Below, piece after piece: positions 11,271 through 20,247 of a DNA stretch of 64,000 bases. A program made the translations under genes and the position numbers. Below the pieces are notes generated by a model that was not told the origin of the DNA, did no database searches, and saw only the letters and a list, made by a program, of their open reading frames with translations. This DNA is from Sanghuangporus weigelae (lineage: Eukaryota; Basidiomycota; Agaricomycetes; Hymenochaetales; Hymenochaetaceae), in contig CP137326.1 in the NCBI GenBank assembly GCA_033182465.1, forward strand, positions 1,829,501 to 1,893,500. The letters run 5' to 3'. How positions within the stretch are numbered: the stretch's first letter is position 1; the number at the start of each line of letters is the position of its first letter.

Positions 11271-12730
11271 AAGCCACCTTCGGATCTGTAACATCGACAC
11301 GGTAGCGATGCTCGAATTCGCGATCATTGATACCGAACGTTTTAATGCTCTGTCTCTCAATGAAAGTCTCATCCATGCCACCTTTGCCATAGACGAACTG
11401 TATGAGATTACCCAACGAGTTCCGAACAGTCCCGTCATAATGTACCATGGTCTTCTAGAGTCTTGACAAGCCGCCGTTGGATGTAGCAAAATCTCCGCCG
11501 TCTTGACAGCCGTGTCAATTAATCCCTCGCGACCCGCCATGGCGTGAAAGAAGAACTCTTGCGGTGTTAATCCACGCAAGTAGGAATTCTCAATGAAACC
11601 CGGCGCCTCTGGACTGAAATCATCCTTCATGAAGTGCGGTAGTGTTCGATGTCTGAAGCCGAACGGGATACACTTCCCTTCCACGGATTGCTGACCGACG
11701 CAAACAGACATCTGGGAGATGTTGATGAAGGAACCCTGGGAACCAGCGACTACCATCTGCTTGGCATTATTGTCCTCTTTGTGGTTCTCCTGAGCATATT
11801 GACCAGAGGGATCACGAGCCAAATTGAGCTCCCGTTCGACTTGACTCTCGAAGGATTCGTGGATAGTCATACCCGGAGCTGCTTTCAGGCGATCCATGGC
11901 CGCATCTTCTATGACTTTGGCAACATTCTGTTTCCGCATCTTAATCTGCTCCGTGATGTACGCCATCGTTTTTCTGTCTGCAACCGTATCGCCGATACCG
12001 ATACTGAATCCATTGTGGAACAGCCAATAATTGACGATATTCTGCAGACCCGTAAAGAGCGATCGTGTAGCTTCAGGACCTTTCTCTCGGAAAACAACGT
12101 GCATCAGGCCGCCCTGGGATGCGCCAACGGTCTTCTTTCTCAACAATACCAAAGATGATCTCGCCATTCTCGATCAGTATGCCATCATCGAAGACAGGAC
12201 TCCATGACTTGTTCTCGGGCGACCGGAAAATGTTGATCCCACGCGGGATTGTCATGCTAAGAATTTGCTTGCCCGTCCATAAAAAATTGGGTTTCAAAAT
12301 GGTTGGTGTTGGGATCGTGCCGTCCCAATTCGGTACCCAAAGCAGTATATTCTGTACTTGTTGCCAATCAAGGGAACAACCTCGCAAGGTGAACTTGCGG
12401 ATACCGCAAAGAGTATCCTGCACGATACCAATAACGGGCTTGTTCGCTTGGGGCGAAATGATCTGCCTGGGGACCCATTCTATTTGACTGAGCTCGGCCC
12501 GAGTCTCCTCACTACACGAAGATGAGAAACGGCAGCACAAGGCGGCAGTGATACGACGTACTGCATGTTCATTTCATCACCATCGAAGTCGGCATTGTAC
12601 GGAGGAGTAATGGAAAGATTGAGACGAACGGTTGCATAGAATTGGTCAGAGTTCAGACATGAACATATAGGTCGACACTTGAATAGGGCATTAGTCGGAT
12701 CCTGTGACACATCATAGACCTTTGTGCGTG
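11262..12730 (-). pseudogene. RPB1: Captured fragment of RNA polymerase II largest subunit (RPB1), broken
   Basis: The fragment reads strongly as Rpb1 from around the active site onward. It has [11 protein letters not shown] (the catalytic Mg-binding loop), then [95 protein letters not shown] and [11 protein letters not shown]. That is roughly 400-430 residues of a protein of about 1,750. A one-base gain near 12140 and at least two small losses around 11440-11480 break the frame. A segment just after the catalytic loop has GTACGT...GTAG ends like a retained intron, so capture was probably from genomic DNA rather than mRNA. Both ends run into transposon sequence. Confidence 0.93.
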
Positions 12731-12947
12731 CAATTATGGCTGTCTGTTGAAGAGGACATAACTGCGTTGATAGATAAATGAGACTAGATCAGGCGCTACT
12801 GAATGGTAGACTTACTCTCCGTTCATTAAGTGCCTTTCAAAGATCCATCCATACTGAAGAAATGCATCTGCATGCTTATTTTATTGAAGAGCTATATAGA
12901 GGATGCATGGACTGGTTAAGCATTGTATGTATGGTGAAATATCAGGA

Positions 12948-13118
12948 TTGCCCGCTGAGCGCCCTCTGAGCACCCTCTGATCGCCCGCTGAGTGCCCTCT
13001 GAGTGCCCGCTGAGCATCCTCTGAGCGCCCGCTGAGCATCCTCTGAGCGCCCGCTGAGCATCCTCTGAGCACCCACTGAGCGCCCTCGGATCGCCCGGAT
13101 CGCCCGCTGAGCGCCCAC
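12948..13118 (-). repeat. Right subterminal 11-bp tandem repeat array
   Basis: About fifteen 11-base units, many reading GGATGCTCAGC, GGGCGCTCAGA or GGGCACTCAGC on the minus strand. It mirrors the left array but is longer and differs in unit order, which shows that the arrays change faster than the outer repeats. Confidence 0.85.
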
Positions 13119-13446
13119 TGAGAGTCAAACTTATTTTTTCTTTGTCAGAATAATAAAAAGAATTTTAAATTTTTTCCTATCAAAGACATAAAATTTCAGC
13201 AATAACTAAACTTAACCATTTTTGCTTTTCTAAGACTTCAAGTTTCTTTATGTGTTCCTCACACGACATTATTTGAAATCTCTTTGTTTTCCTAATCCGA
13301 ATCTAAATCCTTATTGTTATTTCAAGTTCTATCAAGGAACAAACATGAAATATTTCACGTAATTAAATGCAGTATTTAATTTCAAATCTTGTTTGTCAGC
13401 TAATTATAAATTTCTTTTAGATTATAATAACTCTTTGCCCGGTGTG
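13098..13446 (-). repeat. Right terminal inverted repeat (349 bp)
   Basis: Reverse complement of 10817-11165 with no difference noticed on reading. Near identity implies recent insertion or recent homogenisation of the ends. Confidence 0.9.
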
Positions 13447-13786
13447 TATACCTGACAACGAGCGGCCCGAAGGACTGAATATCAAAATCGAGAATAGGCA
13501 CGGACCACGTGATACGGAACATTCCACCGTTCCGCGATTGGACTACGCACGATTCTGTGCAGGGCCGTTGGCGACTGGACGAATCACATCACATCAGCTG
13601 GTCGACGATACAATACAGCCGCCAGTTCCCCATCGTTGCTCCTAACTCTGATGGCAGGACGCTCGCCCCCCATCCTCCTTTGCCCCTCTCCTCGTTCTTG
13701 AAGCCCGAACGCTCTTTGTTCATTCATCTTTGCCCGGTGCAAATCACTTCACACATCCGTTTTTATTTTCTTTGTTGTAAAATCAA
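13447..13786. other. Intergenic, promoter of the two-pass membrane protein
   Basis: About 340 bases after the transposon. The last 100 contain CT-rich tracts and TTTTTATTTTCTTTG just before the start codon, usual for fungal promoters. A CACGTG palindrome lies near 13505. Nothing else is recognised. Confidence 0.45.
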
Positions 13787-14908
13787 ATGGCGTCGAACGC
13801 CGAATCATCGACAATGGCCCCGTTATCTGAGTCCCAATCGATGGAGGAAAGGCGGCTCCAGGCGGGTCCGTTACCTCGAAAGAGAGGAGAGATTGGTTAT
13901 CGGGAAAGTATGGACAGAGGGAATGGGGAAGTGAGACGTGATGATAATTCAACACCATTACCTCCTCGCCATCCTGCAGACAGGGACCCAGAGGTGCCAC
14001 CGGCAGCGGCAGATGAAAGCGAGCCATCAAGTCCGAGCGCCCCCAATGCCGTATCTCCCGCTCCGGGCTCTGCACCCATTACTTCAATAAATGCCGACGC
14101 CTCTTCAATGCACAAACCCTCCAAGGATAACTCGTTTCTGTCATGGCTCGGTCTCCGCATGGGAAAAAAATTCGGCGGCGTGACTCTAAGCACTATCTGT
14201 CGCCTAACGTTCCAGCTCTTCTTTCTTTTGGGCACCATCGCTTTATGGGTCGTCGTTTCCAAGGTGCTCGTCGTTTCTCCCAGCAACGACACTCCGGCCT
14301 CCGCAACCGGCTCCGCCGAGGCTCCTCCGAAGTCGGAGCCGGTCTTTGGCAGTTCCGCGATGATATTCCTCCATGTGTCCTTTGGCATCGTTACCCTCGT
14401 ACAGCTTCTCTTTCTCGAACGTTGCATTTTCATCGTCCGCGCTCAGCGATATGCGCATGTGCATCACGGGGCTTCTCTTCCTATGCATTCGCGCAACCAC
14501 GAAGGGAACGGCCCCGCGGGCGGAGTTACCGGCCTATCTATGTCCTTGGCACCGTGGAACCGGCCTCCGCTTCCTACCTACGCTGCTGCGCTTGCACAGA
14601 GTGGTGTAGGTACCGGCGATGTCGAGGACAACTTCATCGCTATTCCCCCGCCCCCTGCATATGGCAATACGCGAGGTAGCACTCTACTTCTGGCTGGATT
14701 CATGCCGAATAACATGCGGGGATCGGTAGCGCGAGCTTCTCGGATTAGTCGTCCAATTTCGCAGGAATCACGTCTAAGTCGACCAGTCAGTTACCGTAGC
14801 CATGATGAAGAATGGGAACAGCGGTGCGACGCGGAACGAGCATTGTATCTGGCTGAAACATTGGACAGGTTGGAGAATCCAGCACGTACGACGACAAACT
14901 CCACGTAA
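13787..14908 (+). CDS. Intronless two-pass membrane protein with disordered ends and PY-like motif
   Basis: This 373-residue protein has no introns, unusual here. Residues 1-115 are polar, Pro/Ser-rich and probably cytosolic. Two hydrophobic segments follow, around 130-160 (LTFQLFFLLGTIALWVVVSK) and 190-215 (AMIFLHVSFGIVTLVQLLF), separated by a short Ala/Pro/Ser loop. The C-terminal half is again disordered, with PPLPTYAAAL and PPPPAYG, which resemble PY motifs bound by WW-domain (Rsp5-type) ubiquitin ligases. The end has Arg/Ser repeats (ASRISRPIS, SRLSRPVS) that could be phosphorylated. No named family is recognised; the PY role is inference. Confidence 0.85.
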   Translation: MASNAESSTMAPLSESQSMEERRLQAGPLPRKRGEIGYRESMDRGNGEVRRDDNSTPLPPRHPADRDPEVPPAAADESEPSSPSAPNAVSPAPGSAPITSINADASSMHKPSKDNSFLSWLGLRMGKKFGGVTLSTICRLTFQLFFLLGTIALWVVVSKVLVVSPSNDTPASATGSAEAPPKSEPVFGSSAMIFLHVSFGIVTLVQLLFLERCIFIVRAQRYAHVHHGASLPMHSRNHEGNGPAGGVTGLSMSLAPWNRPPLPTYAAALAQSGVGTGDVEDNFIAIPPPPAYGNTRGSTLLLAGFMPNNMRGSVARASRISRPISQESRLSRPVSYRSHDEEWEQRCDAERALYLAETLDRLENPARTTTNST

Positions 14909-16143
14909 ACTGCTCGCTGAGGGTGTATTTATTGAAGATTGTTTATCTATAGTTATTTGTCACCGCCAGTTTCTTTCGGACCACCTTTCTTTGCGCATGT
15001 ACTTTTGAAGAGTGTTATCGAATTGCATTTGACTCAGTCTTTCTGTGGTTTCTTCACCAATTATATCTCCAAAAGGAGCTTTTCTAATGGACCGCGGTAA
15101 GGCAGCCTGAAGAAGTCTCTGAATGTCCCATAATGTACAATTCCCCAGAGAAGGCACTGTGCTCGGACTTGTTTTGCTGCAACTACCATTCACCAGACCT
15201 TGAAAGAACCCTCCATTGGTATGTTCTTGCGATAGTTTGCGACACGCTCCCTTGGAAAGATAGATCATCCCCGGCGGAGTTGAGCACTCAGAGTTCCACA
15301 AGCAACGAGACCAAAGCGCGGCATGAGAGTCCAAATGCAAGCACAAGTACTCCCAAATAGTCAGAGAACTGTTTACCAATGTTAACAGCCGGAGAAAACG
15401 CGCTCGCCCTTGGCCTAGTGGGCTTGGGGTATTCGGCTTCGAAGTAGCATGTAGTGTGGCGAGTGGCAAGGACGACGCGACTTCACAAGGAGCGCGCGTA
15501 GCGGAGCTTGAAATTTCAAGCTCCGTAATAATTGTGCGCCAGTGGGTTATTGATATTCGCAGGCCATTAATGTAGAGAGAACCTCGGCCATTGCTGCTTC
15601 AATCCGTATCGCTTTCCCGTCATAACATCGATCAGAATTTTGTAGAGTGGATATTAATCACGATTATCCCTCAATTTTTACACACGCTCGTAGTATTACT
15701 GATCAGTGATAAGCGTCAATTTGCAAGAGAATATCTAGATTTACGTGGACACAAATTCACTTCATTAAATTTTGCTAGGAAAGTTAGTCCTTTCGAGATT
15801 TAATATAAAACCTTCGGGATATTTAAAGGAAATAGATCAAGCACTTGTCGGCAAGGTTTTGGATCTAGGACCTCGGAAACTTTAAATAATAGCAGCAATT
15901 GATCATTGAGAAACCTTCGGAGACAGAACAGTTGTCATGGCAATGATAAATAGACACACTCACATTTACTTATCGTGTTCTCGGTTTCACTAGCGAAGCC
16001 TCAGAGATAGACACATCAAGCAGTTATCTTGATCGTCTGCAAACTCCGAGCTAAATAACAGAAGATTGATGAACAGAGAAATGGGGAGTGTTCACGAAAT
16101 AGAAAACAACGTTTTAGGATACGGTATGAGCGAGCTCGTTCCA
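14909..16143. other. Intergenic region without a convincing gene
   Basis: A minus-strand open frame of 169 codons spans 14960-15469 but it overlaps the 3' flank of the membrane-protein gene, matches no family and has no clear exon context, so it is not called. A perfect palindrome lies at 15502-15525. The stretch 15850-16140 is AT-rich and probably the 3' flank of ARP6. Confidence 0.4.
15502..15525. repeat. Perfect 24-bp palindrome
   Basis: The left half is CGGAGCTTGAAA and the right half is its exact reverse complement with no spacer. It is flanked by GCGCGCG on the left and GTGCGCC on the right, extending imperfect symmetry. It could be a small-element remnant, a cruciform-forming site or a dimeric protein-binding site. 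Confidence 0.8.
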
Positions 16144-18077
16144 TCAGGACTTCGTCACTGTGCGAGACCGCGAAGACCTTGATGGCTTCCTCTCCGTCCC
16201 AGTCGCAGGGTCATAGGCACCTTCTTGAGCCTTCGACCCCCTCGATCTTGTCCTACTACTCGACATCCCTGCATTGATCCCCATATCCTTCCTGGGTTCC
16301 TGTGCCGTCTCCTCCTCATCTTCTCGGGCTTGCCAAGTTGCATATTTAAACTTTCTCCTGCACGCACGGCTTCCCGATTCCTGATATTCCGCCCGTGTCA
16401 CACAGACGTTGGCAAGTCCTGGTTGGCGCGCAAATTCAGCCCCAGCCAGATAAGCAGCTATGATTGGACTGCGAGTCAACGCATTCTTAGCTCTCCCCAA
16501 GGCACAGAGTTCGCGTGCACCTACTTGGATGATTCATATATGCGGACTTCATGTTCAGCAGGCGCCAGACTTCGCAATTCAGTCATCCTGATCATGCATA
16601 ATCATTTCGTGAAAACTTCAGATGGAGCTTAGATCCAGAAGCACCTACAGTCTATTCCGGAACCCAGGTAGTCTCGCATTCCCGCCGATAATGCCGATGT
16701 TCGCCCAGAACAACCCTTGCACGTCCTCAGGCAACGATGATATCGCGTCTGCGATCATATGGGATAGGCCAGCTTGGAGTAGTCCTGACAGAACATGAAT
16801 TATTTGGATTGGATGCCCTACTATTCAAAGAAGCTCAAACCAATATCACTGGGCCTGAACAGAAGCTCCCCCACAGCGAACCGCTCGGTGTTCATCCGCA
16901 GCACATCGTCTTCTCCTGTCAAAACATCTTCTTGGGTTTTTACCCTCCCCGGACGGTTCTCCGAGTATCTCGGCAATATGTATTCCTGTACGATCTTCGA
17001 CGATTCGAAGCTGCAAAGCGGGAAGATCGTGAGCCCACGCAGCAACATCTGTGACGCCGCCTACCGACTCAGTTCCATGTCTTCCTTGTAATTTGTGGAC
17101 ACGTAGCAACAACGCTCCTTTACATCATTCGTGATGTACGTCTCGCCCATCAGGTCATACTGTCGGAACGAGAGCAACTCCTTCAGGTAGTTCGTCAGAA
17201 GTTTCCCTCCAACGTCCAATCTATGCATCCGCATCTGTTAGCCCGGTTGTGTTGAAAAATCCCGACCCAGTCCACAGCACAGACCAGACTCGCCTTCGGA
17301 CACTCTTCCAGAGAACCTTCCCGCTCATCAACGGCACAACATGTGTGAAGCTATATCCAGAGTCGACGATCAGCATGCATTCGGGAGCGCCATGATATCC
17401 TTCGCTACCAAACAGAGCCCCGTATGGCTGCAGAGACGCGGCTGAGCGAATCTCACCATCAATTACAGGCTACATCCGCAGTGAATCATATTACTCACGT
17501 GCACAACGGTAGCAAGACTGGAAATCGTACTCCTCGAACACAAACTGGTCATACTGGTCCTGGATGTTTGGCAGGTTGAAGTATGGCTCAGTGATAATTA
17601 GTGACGTCTCGCTTGTGTTGACCTAACAAAACTCAGTGACAATACGACTCTTGCAGAATCATTTCACGTCGTACCTTCACTCCATCTTTTGCGTAGAATA
17701 GTCCGTCCCAAATAGCCTTTTGGGCATCCCAGTCTGTCAAGTATCCCTGTATCCAATGGCGTCAAAGTCCGGTCATTTCGGCCATCAGCGCGAACACGCA
17801 CCCGTTCAAAAGGGAGGCGGAAATGCAGGGAAGAGAAATCTCTGCATCGATCGAACTCGTGCCCGAAGAACGTTTTCTTTTCTCCTTTTGTCTGCCGAAC
17901 GATGGCGTTCGTCACAATTCTGATACCGGAATGAGCGATGCAGTCTTCAGAATATTGCGTTCTTAACACTTGCCTCGCATCTGCTGGCAATGGCTCCTCG
18001 TGACCACCTGGCGCGACAATACCGATCTTGATAGTTGATGCTCCATTGTCAAGCACGAGGACTGGTGTCGGCTGCAT
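16144..18077 (-). CDS. ARP6: Actin-related protein 6 (SWR1 complex), intact copy
   Basis: ARP6 is a nuclear actin-fold subunit of the SWR1 remodeller, which deposits histone H2A.Z. The start [18 protein letters not shown] is the first actin nucleotide-binding loop. Further exons give [55 protein letters not shown] (second nucleotide loop), [40 protein letters not shown] and the C-terminal [13 protein letters not shown] followed by a basic, disordered tail. About seven introns are required; the one after KSVRR reads best as a GC-AG intron (donor AG|GCGAGT). With these the frame is open throughout, so this copy appears functional. A degenerate second copy lies at 31509-33441 in the opposite orientation. 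Confidence 0.9.
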
Positions 18078-18425
18078 TCTCGGTGCTCACCAAAGCATGT
18101 TGGCGGTTCCAGTCAGGGTCACAGCTGAGTTCTAACCGAGGCGCGTTCACGCGTCTGAGTCACGCTTTCTTCCGACCGTCATGTGCGCCGGGTCTCACAA
18201 AAATCATGCATTAATTCCTAAATTATTCCTTAGACCTTGACCAGATTGGAGGACTACTTGTCTAGGTAATACTCTAGTATTAGTGGTGTTACTGCGGTCA
18301 TGTATCAAACTGTTCTGCTCTGAAGGCGTCAGTTACTCAGATTCGGCAGCAGAATACATTTATGCATCCGCCATCTCTGGATAACCGCCTGACAGGGGCA
18401 TCTAACATCTTTGCTCAGCTGCAAC
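18078..18425. promoter_or_regulatory. Divergent promoter between ARP6 and the TANGO2 relic
   Basis: The 348 bases between the two start positions are partly conserved with 31147-31508 in the other arm, in inverted orientation. Shared blocks include the stretch near GCCGGGTCTCA and the block ending GCGGATGCAT. Conservation between duplicates marks a single ancestral promoter region. Confidence 0.6.
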
Positions 18426-19515
18426 ATGTGCGTTGGTTTCTGGTCCCTGGATCATACGGACTATGCCCTGTGCGCGGAAGAACATATCCATCATATTTAT
18501 ATTCATAATCTCCCTTAGTCCTCCCTTCACAGAATATTGTGTTCCGATCCCGACGAATATCTCTCACGGCCGACGTCTACTGCACACTTCCACTGCTTTG
18601 GGCCCGAGCTAGATTTGGATGTCAACTCTGGCTGCGACCTCAAGGTAGGCGGATCCTAGTCCGGCAGTAACCGTGTGAGCCGTGTCGCCCTGGTGTTGGT
18701 ATCAGTACACAACAATTTGAAGTCTGTCTTGCCCTGTTGTTGATTAGGTTATACAAACGAACATCTCTGATGCAGAGGGTACCCTGTACAAGGAGTCCAT
18801 GGGACTTCTCGTCTTCTCGTTCCTAGTCCCGGTGGCACCCAACGCTAACCACTTCGTCGACCTGCTCGAGAGGAAGCGTTCGACAGATTATGCAGGATTC
18901 AACCTTCTCCTGCTAACGCCGATGAGCGGAGGCGAGTCAGGTGCATGCCTACTTGCCTATGGTGCATCGCTGATCGCAAATTCCGGAAGTCACGGTGCGA
19001 TCATCAAGCGAGACCCCCTTCCAGTCAGAAGAGCGCCGTGCAGGGACCATCCCGAATGGCGTGGATAGCCCCGACGGACGGACATTCGGTGAAGAAGGGC
19101 GTAGCCAGCTTGACAGAGGCCCCCACATGCAGACAATGCAAACGAGCGGAAGCTGTCTGAGGATAAGCTTGTTGAGCACTTATTCGGGATTCTCTCGTAA
19201 GGGACAATCACGAAGGTTCAAGTCGTTGTTCACTTTGCTTCATGGTCGATGGCAATGTGAGCCGCCCCCCATCGACCCGTCTTCCGCCACGCGACTCGAT
19301 CCAGACACCTCCATTGCTCCCGCGCAACGGCATTTCTTCAAATGCCGGGCGGGGTGGAGGTACGAAATATACGGCACGCGGCTTTCGACGGTCTTGTGTT
19401 AGTCAGGCGAAATGATCGTGTTATGCTTAATGAGAGGGATGTACGGAAGGTCAGTGGGGAGGGGGACGGCTGTCCGTGGTGATCCATGGGAGGCTCGTAT
19501 CTTTCGCTGCACGGT
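18426..19515 (+). pseudogene. Dead TANGO2 (NRDE-family) copy in the left arm
   Basis: It begins MCVGFWSLDHTDYAL, matching the start of the live copy, and keeps the exon with RPTSTAHFHCFGPELDL. In the signature block the Asn and Arg of SNRDE have changed (giving SDPDE), part of the next segment is lost, and a stop replaces the conserved Trp of GGSWFG near 18655. Later pieces (GRTFGEEGRSQL-like, and YEIYGTRLSTVL near the end) match the live gene in shifting frames. Several independent lesions show it is no longer coding. Confidence 0.9.
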
Positions 19516-20247
19516 AAACATCCAGAAAGAGAGTGAAGACGATCCCCCAAGGGGAAGAACCTGGACTAGCACGGACTTTTTTTCTCTCTTGGTAAAGTAG
19601 CACAGCCATTGTTCAGGAGACACCTGAGGATTATCCGCAACGATGGTTGAAAGCCCCAGAAAATTTGTGGCGTAAAGAAGGGCAGAGATTGGGACTGCGT
19701 AATATTTGGTATTCTGACAGCAAGACAAATCCATGAAACTTACCATTTCGGTTCGTTCGGTGTGTCCAATGGCTTAGTGTTAAGTTTAAGGAAAGCTCCG
19801 TTAAGGCATTTGGTAAGTGAGAAGGGCGCTAGTATCACAATGCTGCTGGTGGAAGTCAATATAATGCCGTAAAAGCCTTTCCGAATCCTCCTGCGTGATG
19901 GTTTCTGATAAGACCAGGGGACAGATCTTGTTTCGACATTGTCATACTCCGTTTGATGAGTTGCACGTAATTTCGGTTACTTACTGCTGAGTCTATCGGG
20001 AACAACTCGAGATTATCTGGCCTGTCGATGTAGGGTGTCCTTCATAGTGCGAAGGCAAAGTCCGAGATGAGAAGCTTTAGACATAAAAGCAAAAACAATA
20101 CAGTGTCTGAATGAATAGATGCTGGCAAGCTGGTCCGGCTCGCCTAACAGAGTCTGATCGATCTTCCCAGATTCTCGCGTTCACATTGAGTTGCGTAGAG
20201 AAGACCCAGAAGGACTCCTAGAACGAATATTAAACTAGCCACTTGTT
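19516..20247. other. Intergenic, nothing recognised
   Basis: About 730 bases between the left arm and the phosphatidylserine synthase. Short open frames here match nothing, and no repeat or RNA gene was recognised. Confidence 0.4.

Larger units (their letters stand above)
10817..13446. mobile_element. Non-autonomous TIR transposon carrying a captured RPB1 fragment (Pack-type)
   Basis: The element is 2630 bp. It begins CACACCGGGCAAAGAG and ends with the reverse complement, CTCTTTGCCCGGTGTG. Both 349-bp ends appear identical and the same length by eye. Inside each end lies an array of 11-bp GC-rich repeats (consensus near GGGCGCTCAGC). The flanks carry TAT on both sides, a candidate 3-bp target duplication. 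CAC termini, subterminal repeats and a 3-bp duplication recall CACTA/CMC transposons, but those normally have much shorter inverted repeats, so the superfamily is uncertain. No transposase is encoded; the cargo is a broken piece of the RNA polymerase II large-subunit gene. Transposase would have to come from elsewhere. Confidence 0.88.
16144..19515. repeat. Inverted duplication, left arm (ARP6 live, TANGO2 dead)
   Basis: The arm contains ARP6 (minus), a short shared promoter, and a dead TANGO2 copy (plus). It matches 30030-33441 in inverted orientation along its length, including the non-coding promoter (for example the CATGTGCGCCGGGTCTCA region). Homology fades at the stop codons of both genes, so the duplicated unit is bounded closely by the gene pair. 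Confidence 0.9.

Noticed and set aside
11649-12158. 169-codon plus-strand open frame inside the transposon
   Set aside because: Antisense of the RPB1 fragment, with no similarity to a transposase.
10817-13446. Reading the 349-bp repeats as LTRs of a retroelement
   Set aside because: The repeats are inverted, not direct, and no reverse transcriptase or integrase coding sequence lies between them.
14960-15469. Minus-strand frame of 169 codons
   Set aside because: Overlaps the 3' flank of the membrane-protein gene, no family match and no supporting exon context.
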